A program made the position numbers and the translations under genes. DNA of 43,445 nt, taken from the NCBI RefSeq assembly GCF_000731675.1, contig NZ_JMIT01000001.1, positions 637,417 through 680,861 of the forward strand, given 5' to 3'. Of the stretch, positions 18,320 to 26,618 are shown in pieces. This DNA comes from Pseudomonas capeferrum. GTDB taxonomy: Bacteria; Pseudomonadota; Gammaproteobacteria; Pseudomonadales; Pseudomonadaceae. How positions within the stretch are numbered: position 1 is the stretch's first letter; every line of letters begins with the position of its first letter. The notes under the pieces are model-generated. The model saw only the letters and a program-made list of their open reading frames with translations. It searched no databases and was not told the DNA's origin.

Positions 18320-19942
18320 TCAGAGGGCTTTGGCCCGGTCGCGCAGGAGGTACTTCTGGATCTTGCCGGTGGAGGTCTTCGGCAGTTCGCCGAAGATCAC
18401 CGTCTTGGGCACCTTGAAGCCGGCCAGGTGCTCCCGGCACCAACTGCTGATGTCGGCTTCGCGGGTGTCTTCCCGGCCAGGCTTGAGGGCAACGAAGGCG
18501 CACGGCGTCTCGCCCCATTTCTCGTCGGGGCGTGCCACCACGGCGGCTTCAAGCACCGCCGGGTGCTTGTACAGGGCGTCCTCGACCTCGATGGTAGAGA
18601 TGTTCTCGCCACCGGAGATGATGATGTCCTTGAGCCGATCCTTGATCTCGACATAGCCATCGGCGTGCCACACGGCCAGGTCCCCAGTATGGAACCAGCC
18701 ACCGCGGAAGGCTTCGGCCGTGGCTTCGGGGTTTTTCAGGTAGCCCTTCATCACTGTGTTGCCACGCATGAAGATCTCGCCCAGGGTGTTACCGTCACGC
18801 GGTACCGGCGCGAGGGTTTGCGGGTCGGCGACCATCAGGCCGTCGAGGGTCGGGTAGCGCACGCCCTGGCGCGACTTGATGCGCGCACGTTCCTCGAGCG
18901 GCAACCCGTCCCACGCTTCATGCCAGGCGCATACCGTCACTGGCCCGTATACCTCGGTCAGGCCGTAGGTGTGGGTCACCTGAATGCCCATTTCTTCCAC
19001 TGCACCAATCACCTTGGCCGGTGGCGCGGCACCTGCGACCATCGCCTGCACCGGGTGCTCGATGGCAGCCTTGGCGGCCTCAGGCATGTTGACCAGGGCG
19101 TTGAGTACGATGGGTGCGCCGCACAGGTGCGTGACCCGATGTTCGCGGATCAGGGTGAGGATCTTCTGCGGGTCGACCCGGCGCAGGAATACGTGGGTGC
19201 CTGCCAGGGCGGTGATGGTCCAGGGGTAGCACCAGCCGTTGCAGTGGAACATCGGCAGGGTCCACAGGTACACCGGGCGGTGGCCCATGGCCCAGGTCAT
19301 CTGGTTGCCCAGGGCATTGAGGTAAGCGCCGCGATGGTGATAGACCACGCCCTTGGGGTTGCCGGTGGTGCCGGAGGTGTAGTTGAGCGAAATGGCCTGC
19401 CATTCGTCATCGGGCCATTCCCAGGCGAAGTCCGGGTCACCCTCGGCCAGCAGGGCCTCGTAATCCAGCTCGCTGACCGCGCGGCCTTCGCCGTACTCCG
19501 GGTCATCGACATCGACCACCAGGGGCGGGTGTTCGAGCAAGGCGAGGGCGGCTTCGATGACCGAGTGGAATTCGCGGTCGGTGATCAGCACCTTGGCCTC
19601 GCCGTGTTGCAGCATGAAGGCGATGGCTTCGGCGTCCAGGCGAACGTTGAGGGTGTTGAGCACTGCACCGGTCATGGGGATGCCGAAGTGCGCTTCGAGC
19701 ATGGCCGGGGTGTTTGGCAGCATGACCGCTACCGTGTCGCCACGCCCGACGCCACGGCCGGCCAGTGCGCTGGCCAGGCGCCGGCAGCGTTGGTAGGTTT
19801 CCTGCCAGGTGCGGCGGATGGCGCCATGGATGACAGCCGGGTAGTTGCCATACACGGCTGCGGTGCGTTCGATGAAGCTCAGTGGGGTGAGGGCGACGTG
19901 GTTGACGGCAGCGGGCATCAGGCCCTGGGCATAGATCGACAT
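18320..19942 (-). CDS. AMP-forming acyl-CoA synthetase (fatty acid-CoA ligase)
   Basis: The 540-residue member of the ANL superfamily activates a carboxylic acid to acyl-AMP and then acyl-CoA. It shows the P-loop LNYTSGTTGNPKGV (near residue 187), the GLTEVYGP adenylate motif, GWFHTGDLAV, the hinge KDIIISGGENIS, and the C-terminal catalytic-lysine region TSTGKIQKY. Overall it resembles medium-chain ligases of the AlkK type, so medium or short/branched fatty acids are the best guess. AGGAT lies six bases before ATG 19942. It heads an operon with the acyl-CoA dehydrogenase and is divergent from the sensor kinase across an AT-rich palindromic region. Confidence 0.92.
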   Translation of the reverse strand: MSIYAQGLMPAAVNHVALTPLSFIERTAAVYGNYPAVIHGAIRRTWQETYQRCRRLASALAGRGVGRGDTVAVMLPNTPAMLEAHFGIPMTGAVLNTLNVRLDAEAIAFMLQHGEAKVLITDREFHSVIEAALALLEHPPLVVDVDDPEYGEGRAVSELDYEALLAEGDPDFAWEWPDDEWQAISLNYTSGTTGNPKGVVYHHRGAYLNALGNQMTWAMGHRPVYLWTLPMFHCNGWCYPWTITALAGTHVFLRRVDPQKILTLIREHRVTHLCGAPIVLNALVNMPEAAKAAIEHPVQAMVAGAAPPAKVIGAVEEMGIQVTHTYGLTEVYGPVTVCAWHEAWDGLPLEERARIKSRQGVRYPTLDGLMVADPQTLAPVPRDGNTLGEIFMRGNTVMKGYLKNPEATAEAFRGGWFHTGDLAVWHADGYVEIKDRLKDIIISGGENISTIEVEDALYKHPAVLEAAVVARPDEKWGETPCAFVALKPGREDTREADISSWCREHLAGFKVPKTVIFGELPKTSTGKIQKYLLRDRAKAL

Positions 19943-20093
19943 GCGGTAATCCTGTAGGGGAGGCAGGCGCAGCCTGTGCGCTTGGCCCCCGGTGGCTGAT
20001 TGTTAGCTCTGTTCAGGGTGTGGGAAGGCGTACGGTTGGCCGCAATTCCCCTGTCGCAGTTTTACGCGAGTAGCTATGGTAGATGGAATATCG

Positions 20094-20121
20094 ACTATAG
20101 CAATATAGTAAAACTACTATA
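20094..20121. promoter_or_regulatory. AT-rich triple half-site operator between ligase and sensor kinase
   Basis: Three half-sites alternate in orientation: ACTATA (20094-20099), TATAGTA (20104-20110) and TACTATA (20115-20121). The first two form a perfect 6-bp inverted repeat with a 4-nt gap (20094-20109), and the last two a perfect 7-bp inverted repeat with a 4-nt gap (20104-20121). Centres are about 11 bp apart, one helical turn. The element ends 17 nt before the kinase GTG in the divergent gap of an otherwise GC-rich region. It is a strong candidate binding site, possibly for the FixJ-like regulator encoded nearby. Confidence 0.6.
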
Positions 20122-20138
20122 ACAACGAGCCTCACATC

Positions 20139-21545
20139 GTGGACAAGACCCGCTCTCCCTTGCTCGCCAAAGACCCCCAGCCCAGCCTGCTGCTGGCCGC
20201 CGATGCCAGGCCGCTGGCCTGCAACCCGGCCTTGCAGGCCTGGGTTGATGAAGGCCCTGCGCTGGCCTGCTGGCTGCCGGCCAACTGCGCCGCACTGGTG
20301 CGCGCCTGCCTGCGACAGCACCGGGCAATTGCCGATGTGCAAGTAGAAGTGGGCGAGCGCATCGTGCTGTGGACGTTCATCCCCGACGACCAAGGCCAGC
20401 AGGTGCTCGGCCGCTGCCGTGACGCCAGCGCCGAGCGCCAGGGAGCGCGCGAAGCCAGCCGCGCCCGGCGCCTGTACCGCTTGATCATCGAGAACACCAC
20501 CGACCTGATTTCCCGGCACAGCCCCGATGGCCGTTTTCTTGATGCCTCACCGGCGGCGTTCCGCCTGTTGGGCCTGTGGCCAGAGCAACTGCGAGGCATG
20601 GCCGTACGGACCTTGCTGCACCCGCGCGAGCGCCGCCAGGTGCTGGCTCAGGCGGCCGCCGCCCTGGACCAGGACGGTTATCACACCATGACCTGCCGGG
20701 TGCGCCAGGCCGCTGGCGGCTACCGCTGGTTCGAGATCGCCAGCCGCGCCATCCGCGAAACCTATACCGGGGCCGTGGTGGAGATCGTCAGTGTCTCGCG
20801 TGATATCACCTTGCGCATCGAGGCCCAGGAGAACCTGGCGCACAGTGCCCGGCTCGCCACCCTCGGCGAGTTGGCCTCGGGCATCGCCCACGAGATCAAT
20901 CAACCGTTGGCGGCGGTGGTCAACTATGCCAATGCCAGTCAGCGTTACCTGCAGGGCCTGGAGCGCGACCCGCAGGCACGCGTGCGGGTCGGGCAGGGGC
21001 TGCAACGCATCACTGAGCAGGCGACCCACGCCGCGCAAGTGATCCGCAGGCTACGGGCGTTTCTGCGTAAAGGGCCGCGGCGGCTACAGGCACTGGACAT
21101 GCTGGATGTCGTCAACGAGGCCATGCGCCTGTGTGCCTGGGAGGCGGCCCGTGACCAGGTCAGCATCGAGCTGCGCGTGAGCGCGCAATTGCCGGCGGTG
21201 TATGCCGATCGGGTATTGCTTGAGCAGGTGCTGCTGAACCTGCTGCGCAACGCCATTGATGCCAACCGCGAGCAGCATGGCGAACGCCCGTCACGTATCC
21301 TCCTGGCCGCCGTGCGCGAGGGTGATGGGGTGTTGGTGGAGGTGGCCGACCAAGGGCCAGGGGTTGCGGCCGAACGCCTGGAAGACATTTTTACCCCGTT
21401 CACCACCAGCAAGGCCGATGGTCTGGGGCTGGGCTTGAGCATGAGCCGCAGCCTTGTCGAAGGGTTTGGCGGCAGTGTGTGGGCACGTGCGGGCGAGCAG
21501 GGCGGTTTGGTAGTGTGCTGCCGCCTGGCGGTGAGCAGGGGCTAA
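20139..21545 (+). CDS. PAS-domain sensor histidine kinase (FixL/NtrB-like)
   Basis: The 468-residue kinase begins at GTG 20139. Residues 1-110 form a small, poorly conserved PAS-like region. A clear PAS/PAC pair follows at about 118-228 (LIIENTTDLISRHSPDGRF, then VSVSRDITLRIEAQ). The HisKA box carries the phospho-acceptor His251 in GIAHEINQPLAAVVN, and the HATPase domain has N (LLNLLRNAID), G1 (VADQGPGV) and G2 (GLGLGLSMSRSLVEGFGG) boxes. No transmembrane helix is seen, so it is likely cytoplasmic. It lies 12 bp upstream of its cognate response regulator. Divergence from the acyl-CoA ligase operon suggests that operon as a target, by inference. Confidence 0.92.
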   Translation: MDKTRSPLLAKDPQPSLLLAADARPLACNPALQAWVDEGPALACWLPANCAALVRACLRQHRAIADVQVEVGERIVLWTFIPDDQGQQVLGRCRDASAERQGAREASRARRLYRLIIENTTDLISRHSPDGRFLDASPAAFRLLGLWPEQLRGMAVRTLLHPRERRQVLAQAAAALDQDGYHTMTCRVRQAAGGYRWFEIASRAIRETYTGAVVEIVSVSRDITLRIEAQENLAHSARLATLGELASGIAHEINQPLAAVVNYANASQRYLQGLERDPQARVRVGQGLQRITEQATHAAQVIRRLRAFLRKGPRRLQALDMLDVVNEAMRLCAWEAARDQVSIELRVSAQLPAVYADRVLLEQVLLNLLRNAIDANREQHGERPSRILLAAVREGDGVLVEVADQGPGVAAERLEDIFTPFTTSKADGLGLGLSMSRSLVEGFGGSVWARAGEQGGLVVCCRLAVSRG

Positions 21546-21557
21546 GAGGAGGTCAGG

Positions 21558-22175
21558 GTGCAAGCGAAAGTGTATGTGGTCGACGACGACCAGGGCATGC
21601 GTGATTCCACGGTCTGGCTGTTGCAGTCGGTGGGGCTTGAGGCCCTGTCGTTTGCCAGTGGTCAGGCGTTTCTGGACGCGTGCCGGGATGATGGGCCCGC
21701 CTGTGTGCTGCTGGATGTGCGGATGCCGGGGCTGGGTGGGCTGGCGGTGCAGCAGCTGATGAGGGAGCGGGGCCTGGACTTACCGGTGATCTTCGTCAGC
21801 GGCCATGCCGATGTGCCGATCGTGGTGCGGGCATTCAAGGCCGGTGCCTGCGACTTCATCGAGAAGCCGTACAGTGACCAGTTGCTGCTCGACAGTGTGC
21901 AGGAAGCGCTTGAGCGCGCCGGCCGCGCGCGTCAGGGCAACCAGGCGCTGGCCCAGGTGCAGGCGCGCATCGATGGCCTGACACCGCGCGAGCGCGATGT
22001 GTTCGTGCCGCTGGCCCAAGGCCTGAGCAACCGCGAGATCGCCGTGCAGTTGGGGGTTAGCGTGAAGACCGTGGACTTGTACCGGGGGCGGGTGATGAAG
22101 CGGCTGCAGGCCGGCAGCCTGGCCGAGCTGGTGGGCATGGCGATTGCCTGTGGCGCGGTGCCGGCGTTGGCGTAG
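21558..22175 (+). CDS. FixJ/LuxR-family response regulator
   Basis: The 205-residue protein has a receiver domain (residues 4-115) with acidic pocket Asp9-Asp11, phospho-acceptor Asp53 (LLDVRMPG), the conserved Thr/Ser position in FVSGHAD and Lys in EKPYSD. It ends in a LuxR/GerE DNA-binding domain (about 140-200; LTPRERDVFVPLAQGLSNRE). A very strong AGGAGGT lies five bases before the GTG start at 21558. It is co-transcribed with the kinase. Homologous FixJ-type pairs activate catabolic operons, and the divergent ligase/dehydrogenase genes are the obvious candidates. Confidence 0.92.
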   Translation: MQAKVYVVDDDQGMRDSTVWLLQSVGLEALSFASGQAFLDACRDDGPACVLLDVRMPGLGGLAVQQLMRERGLDLPVIFVSGHADVPIVVRAFKAGACDFIEKPYSDQLLLDSVQEALERAGRARQGNQALAQVQARIDGLTPRERDVFVPLAQGLSNREIAVQLGVSVKTVDLYRGRVMKRLQAGSLAELVGMAIACGAVPALA

Positions 22176-22244
22176 CAGCGCAACCACATCAGCAAGTCAT
22201 GAGCGTCAAATCATGAAGTTTTGCATAGCAGCCTAATCAAAGCT

Positions 22245-22272
22245 TTGACATTCACTGCCTAGGCAGTAACAT
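22245..22272 (+). promoter_or_regulatory. Sigma-70 promoter with internal MarR-type operator
   Basis: TTGACA (22245-22250) and TAACAT (22267-22272) form a sigma-70-like promoter with a 16-bp spacer. The spacer contains the perfect 14-bp palindrome ACTGCCTAGGCAGT (22254-22267), which overlaps the first base of the -10 box. It lies 28 bp before the marR start. A dimer bound there would block polymerase, the usual autorepression design for MarR-controlled emrAB-type operons. Confidence 0.75.
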
Positions 22273-22300
22273 TTCCACACAATTACCCACGGCAGATCCT

Positions 22301-22774
22301 ATGGCGCATTTTTCTCCCGAGAATTTCCAGACCTGTGCCATTGGCATGCTGTTGGGCCGCGCGGCGATCCTCAAGGACCGCATTCTTGACTGGCACCTTG
22401 AATCCGAGGGCGTCACCGCCGCGCAGTTCAAAGTGTTGATCATCGTCACCCAGTACCAGGTCGACACCCCGGCCGAGCTGTGCCGCTACCTGGGCCTGGA
22501 CAGTGGTTCGATGACCCGCATGCTTGATCGCCTCGAACAGAAGGGCCTGATCGTACGCAACCGCTGCGCTGACGATCGCCGCCAGGTGCGCCTGGCCCTG
22601 ACCGACGATGGCCAGCGCCTGGCTGATCGGCTGCCAGAGATCGGTGCGGCGGCGATGAACGAGTTGTGCGGCGTGCTGCAACCTGAAGAACTCAAGACCC
22701 TCGAGGGCTTGCTGGCCAAGGTGCTGCTCAGCGCTGGCGACCCTCTGACGATCCGCCGCTTCGGCGATCGTTGA
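22301..22774 (+). CDS. MarR family transcriptional regulator of the efflux operon
   Basis: The 157-residue winged-helix protein has recognition-helix region LCRYLGLDSGSMTRMLDRLE (about residues 61-80) and wing DDRRQVRLALT. It starts at ATG 22301 with only a weak ribosome site. It is first in a three-gene operon with emrA- and emrB-like genes, the arrangement of E. coli mprA/emrR-emrAB, and a palindromic operator lies in its promoter. It is therefore inferred to repress the pump until a hydrophobic or phenolic ligand binds. Confidence 0.92.
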   Translation: MAHFSPENFQTCAIGMLLGRAAILKDRILDWHLESEGVTAAQFKVLIIVTQYQVDTPAELCRYLGLDSGSMTRMLDRLEQKGLIVRNRCADDRRQVRLALTDDGQRLADRLPEIGAAAMNELCGVLQPEELKTLEGLLAKVLLSAGDPLTIRRFGDR

Positions 22775-22804
22775 TCCCTGTTACGCATTTTCCAAGGTAT
22801 TGTC

Positions 22805-23998
22805 ATGGCTACTCCCACAGACACCACACCCCCCGCCGACGCGCCCGAGCCGTCGCGCAAACGCAAGGCCTGGCTGCTCGGCCTGCTGCTGCTGTTGATT
22901 GTTGGCGGCATCGGCGCCTGGGCCTGGTACTCCCTGGTCGGGCGTTGGCACGAGAGCACCGATGACGCCTACGTCAACGGCAACGTGGTAGAGATCACCC
23001 CGCTGGTGACCGGTACCGTCACCAGCATTGGTGCCGATGACGGCGACCTGGTGCATGCCGGCCAGGTGTTGCTGCAGTTCGACCCGGCCGACAGCGAGGT
23101 GGCGCTGCAGTCCGCTGAAGCCAAGCTGGCGCGCACGGTGCGCCAGGTGCGTGGCCTGTACAGCAACGTGGATGCGCTCAAGGCCCAGTTGCAGACACGC
23201 CAGGCCGAGTTGCAGAAGGCCCAGGACAACTACAACCGGCGCAAGGTGCTGGCCGACAGCGGGGCGATTGCGGCGGAAGAAATCTCCCACGCTCGCGACG
23301 ACCTGAGCGTCGCTCAGAGCGCCCTCACCAGCGCCCGCCAACAGCTCAATACCAGCACCGCGCTGGTCGATGACACCGTGGTGTCCTCGCACCCCGAAGT
23401 CATGGCGGCCGCGGCCGACCTGCGCCAGGCCTACCTGGACAATGCCCGCACCACCTTGGTGGCGCCGGTGACCGGTTATGTCGCCAAGCGCACCGTGCAG
23501 CTGGGGCAGCGCCTGCAACCTGGCACCGCGACCATGGCGGTGATCCCCCTGGACCAGGTGTGGATCGATGCCAACTTCAAGGAAACCCAGCTGCGCGACA
23601 TGCGCATCGGTCAGCCGGTGGAAATCAGCGCCGACCTGTACGGCAGCGAGGTCAAGTACAGCGGCACGGTGGACAGCCTCGGTGCAGGTACGGGCAGCGC
23701 CTTCGCGCTGCTGCCGGCGCAAAATGCCACCGGCAACTGGATCAAGATCGTGCAGCGGGTACCGGTGCGTATTCACTTGAGCCCTGATCAGCTCAAGGAC
23801 CATCCGCTGCGGATCGGCCTGTCCACGGTGGTCGAGGTCGACCTGCACGACCAGAGCGGCCCGACCCTGGCCCAGCAACCCCCGCAACAGGCCAGCTACA
23901 CCACCCAGGTGTATGACCGCCAGTTGGTCGAAGCCGACCACCTGATTGCCCGGCTGATTCACGACAACAGCGCATCCGGCAAGACGGCGCAGCGATGA
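22805..23998 (+). CDS. emrA: EmrA-like membrane fusion protein (HlyD family)
   Basis: The 397-residue periplasmic adaptor is anchored by one N-terminal helix (about residues 22-43). It has the family entry motif STDDAYVNGNVVEITPLVTG, an alpha-helical hairpin of coiled coil (about 100-200), and the barrel-sandwich/beta-barrel region (LVAPVTGYVAKRTVQLGQ, VWIDANFKETQL). It links the inner-membrane DHA2 pump to an outer-membrane channel, which is not encoded here. It starts 30 bp after marR. Its stop overlaps the start of the pump gene (ATGA at 23995-23998), indicating coupled translation. Confidence 0.93.
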   Translation: MATPTDTTPPADAPEPSRKRKAWLLGLLLLLIVGGIGAWAWYSLVGRWHESTDDAYVNGNVVEITPLVTGTVTSIGADDGDLVHAGQVLLQFDPADSEVALQSAEAKLARTVRQVRGLYSNVDALKAQLQTRQAELQKAQDNYNRRKVLADSGAIAAEEISHARDDLSVAQSALTSARQQLNTSTALVDDTVVSSHPEVMAAAADLRQAYLDNARTTLVAPVTGYVAKRTVQLGQRLQPGTATMAVIPLDQVWIDANFKETQLRDMRIGQPVEISADLYGSEVKYSGTVDSLGAGTGSAFALLPAQNATGNWIKIVQRVPVRIHLSPDQLKDHPLRIGLSTVVEVDLHDQSGPTLAQQPPQQASYTTQVYDRQLVEADHLIARLIHDNSASGKTAQR

Positions 23999-25530
23999 GC
24001 AACCAGGCCGCCGCCCAGTTCACCCCGCCGAGCCTGTTGCTGACCACCATCGGCCTGTCGTTGGCGACGTTCATGCAGGTGCTCGACACCACCATCGCCA
24101 ACGTGGCCTTGCCGACCATCTCCGGCAACCTGGGGGTGAGCTACGAGCAGGGCACATGGGTGATCACCTCGTTCGCGGTGAGCAACGCGATCGCCTTGCC
24201 GCTGACGGGCTGGCTGAGCCGGCGCTTTGGTGAGGTGAAGCTGTTCATCTGGGCCACGTTACTGTTCGTGCTGGCATCGTTCCTGTGCGGGATCGCCCAG
24301 TCGATGCCGGAGCTGGTGGGCTTTCGTGTGCTGCAAGGGGTGGTGGCGGGGCCGTTGTACCCGATGACCCAGACCTTGCTGATTGCCGTGTACCCCCCGG
24401 CCAAGCGGGGCATGGCCCTGGCACTGCTGGCGATGGTCACGGTGGTGGCGCCGATTGCCGGGCCGATACTGGGGGGCTGGATCACCGACAGTTACAGCTG
24501 GCCATGGATCTTCTTCATCAACGTCCCCATCGGCCTGTTCGCCGCCGCCGTGGTACGCCAACAGATGCGCACGCGGCCGGTTGTGACCAGCCGTCAGCCG
24601 ATGGACTACATCGGCCTGCTGACGCTGATCGTCGGTGTCGGCGCGTTGCAGGTGGTGCTCGACAAGGGCAATGACCTGGACTGGTTCGAGTCGTCGTTCA
24701 TCATCATCGGCAGCCTGATTTCGGTGGTGTTCCTGGCGGTGTTCGTGATCTGGGAACTGACCGACCGGCACCCGGTGGTGAACCTGCGGTTGTTCGTGCA
24801 CCGCAACTTCCGGGTCGGCACCATCGTCTTGGTCGGGGGATATGCGGGGTTCTTCGGTATCAACCTGATCCTGCCGCAGTGGCTGCAGACGCAGATGGGC
24901 TATACGGCTACCTGGGCGGGGCTGGCGGTGGCACCCATCGGGCTGTTGCCGGTGATCATGTCGCCCTTTGTCGGCAAGTACGCGCACCGGTTCGACTTGC
25001 GCCTGTTGGCAGGGTTGGCGTTTCTGGCCATTGGGACCAGTTGCTTCATGCGTGCCGGGTTTACCAGTGAGGTGGACTTCCAGCATGTGGCGTTGGTGCA
25101 GTTGTTCATGGGGATTGGCGTTGCGCTGTTCTTCATGCCGACGTTGAGCATTCTGCTTTCGGACCTGCCGCCGCATCAGATTGCCGATGGCTCGGGGCTG
25201 GCGACGTTCCTGCGTACGCTGGGGGGGAGTTTTGCGGCGTCGTTGACGACCTGGATCTGGATTCGCCGGGCTGATCAGCATCATGCCTACTTGAGCGAGA
25301 ACATCAGCCAGTTTGACCCGGCGACTCGGCATACGCTCGAGCAGCTTGGGGGGGCTAGCCCGCAGAATTATGCGCAGTTGGAGCAGATTCTGAATGCGCA
25401 GGCTTACATGATGTCGACGGTGGACTACTTCATGATGATGACGTGGGTGTTTGCTGGGTTGATCTTGCTGGTGTGGTTTGCGCGGCCGCCGTTTACGGCC
25501 AAGGCTGGGCCGGCTTCGGCTGGGCATTGA
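23995..25530 (+). CDS. emrB: EmrB-like DHA2 family MFS drug efflux pump
   Basis: The 511-residue protein has the 14-helix topology of the DHA2 family. Motifs include LDTTIANVALPTISGNLGVS at the end of helix 1, WLSRRFGEVKLF (motif A), and GPILGGWITDSYSWPWIFFI (motif C/D area). It exports hydrophobic toxic compounds in exchange for protons together with the adaptor. It is the last gene of the marR-emrA-emrB operon. Codon use becomes less GC-biased in the last third, with more TTG/TTT codons, but the frame is intact. Confidence 0.93.
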   Translation: MSNQAAAQFTPPSLLLTTIGLSLATFMQVLDTTIANVALPTISGNLGVSYEQGTWVITSFAVSNAIALPLTGWLSRRFGEVKLFIWATLLFVLASFLCGIAQSMPELVGFRVLQGVVAGPLYPMTQTLLIAVYPPAKRGMALALLAMVTVVAPIAGPILGGWITDSYSWPWIFFINVPIGLFAAAVVRQQMRTRPVVTSRQPMDYIGLLTLIVGVGALQVVLDKGNDLDWFESSFIIIGSLISVVFLAVFVIWELTDRHPVVNLRLFVHRNFRVGTIVLVGGYAGFFGINLILPQWLQTQMGYTATWAGLAVAPIGLLPVIMSPFVGKYAHRFDLRLLAGLAFLAIGTSCFMRAGFTSEVDFQHVALVQLFMGIGVALFFMPTLSILLSDLPPHQIADGSGLATFLRTLGGSFAASLTTWIWIRRADQHHAYLSENISQFDPATRHTLEQLGGASPQNYAQLEQILNAQAYMMSTVDYFMMMTWVFAGLILLVWFARPPFTAKAGPASAGH

Positions 25531-25536
25531 TTGGTT

Positions 25537-25576
25537 GGTCGGTGATATTGGTCGGTGATATTGATCGGTTGGTATT
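25537..25576. repeat. Short tandem repeat after emrB
   Basis: GGTCGGTGATATT occurs twice exactly in tandem (25537-25549 and 25550-25562), followed by a degenerate third unit GATCGGTTGGTATT. It lies immediately after the pump stop codon. No function is evident; it may be replication-slippage sequence. Confidence 0.7.
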
Positions 25577-25602
25577 GATATCTGGCAACGTCCATTTGCG
25601 AG

Positions 25603-25670
25603 GGTGACGCTTAGTCACCTTTCCGCTCTTACAGCGGGTCACTTTTTGGCAAACGCCCCAAAAAGTAACC
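25603..25670. repeat. Double-hairpin intergenic repeat
   Basis: The gap 25531-25865 holds no gene. It contains a small hairpin (GGTGAC / GTCACC, 25603-25619) and a large one in which GGTCACTTTTTGG (25637-25649) pairs with CCAAAAAGTAACC (25658-25670), 13 positions with one mismatch. This second element resembles a dispersed intergenic palindrome I recall from many Pseudomonas genomes. It could terminate emrB transcription or be a mobile REP-like unit. The rest, to 25865, is GC-rich linker plus the SDR leader, without clear signals. Confidence 0.6.
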
Positions 25671-25865
25671 AAAAAGGGCTGCGCTCCATCATACGGCCCC
25701 TACGCTGCGCTTCGGGGTCCCCTCGCTCCTGAGTCGCTGAAGATCAAGATCAAGAGCCAGATCAAGAACGCGGGTGATAGCACGCTTTGCAGGGCGACTG
25801 TCATTCCCTTGAGTTGGTATTTCCCCTATTGTCCAAGCTCCACTTTCAAACACATTGGCAGACCC

Positions 25866-26612
25866 ATGGAGAATGTCATCGTCATCACTGGCGCCAGTCG
25901 AGGTATCGGCGCGGCCACCGCGCTGCTGGCAGCACAGCAGGGTTATCGCATCTGCATCAACTATCACGCCGACAACCAGGCCGCCGAGCATATCCTCAGC
26001 CAGGTGCGGGCATTGGGCGCCGAGGCGATTGCCGTGCGCGCCGACGCCAGCGTCGAGGATGAGGTCATCCAGCTGTTTCAGCGCGTCGACCAGGAACTCG
26101 GTCCTGTCACTGCGCTGGTCAACAATGCTGGCACCATCGGCCAGCAAAGCCGCGTCGAGGAGATGTCCGAGTTTCGCCTGCTCAAGGTGATGAAGACCAA
26201 CGTCGTCGGCCCCATGCTCTGCGCCAAACATGCCCTGCTGCGCATGGCACGCCGGCATGGCGGGCAGGGCGGGGCTATCGTCAACGTCTCTTCGGTGGCC
26301 GCTCGCCTGGGCTCGCCCAACGAGTATGTCGATTACGCCGCCTCCAAGGGCGCACTGGACACCTTCACCCTTGGCTTGGCCAAGGAAGTGGCGGGGGACG
26401 GTGTGCGAGTCAATGGCGTGCGCCCAGGCTACATACACACCGGCTTCCATGCGCTTTCCGGCGACCCCGACCGCGTCGCCAAACTCGAACCCGGTTTGCC
26501 CATGGGCCGTGGTGGCCGGCCTGAAGAAGTCGCCGAGGCGATCATCTGGTTGCTCTCGGACAAAGCGTCCTATTCCACCGGCAGCTTCGTCGACCTGGGC
26601 GGCGGGCGCTGA
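25866..26612 (+). CDS. Short-chain dehydrogenase/reductase (SDR)
   Basis: The 248-residue NAD(P)-dependent oxidoreductase is a classical SDR. It has the cofactor motif TGASRGIG (residues 8-15), NNAG near 90, the catalytic Ser in VNVSSVAARLG, and Tyr157/Lys161 in YAASK. A frame is open upstream to 25809, but ATG 25866 gives the standard N-terminus (ENVIVITGAS) and no real ribosome site favours either. The substrate is unknown; Arg12 after the glycine motif and similarity to FabG-like reductases suggest NADP(H). It stands alone and converges with the hybrid kinase. Confidence 0.92.
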   Translation: MENVIVITGASRGIGAATALLAAQQGYRICINYHADNQAAEHILSQVRALGAEAIAVRADASVEDEVIQLFQRVDQELGPVTALVNNAGTIGQQSRVEEMSEFRLLKVMKTNVVGPMLCAKHALLRMARRHGGQGGAIVNVSSVAARLGSPNEYVDYAASKGALDTFTLGLAKEVAGDGVRVNGVRPGYIHTGFHALSGDPDRVAKLEPGLPMGRGGRPEEVAEAIIWLLSDKASYSTGSFVDLGGGR

Positions 26613-26618
26613 GGGCTA

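Noticed and set aside
16794..18656. Plus-strand frames of about 560-620 codons opposite the acyl-CoA genes (to 19957)
   Set aside because: Antisense shadows of well-supported enzymes.
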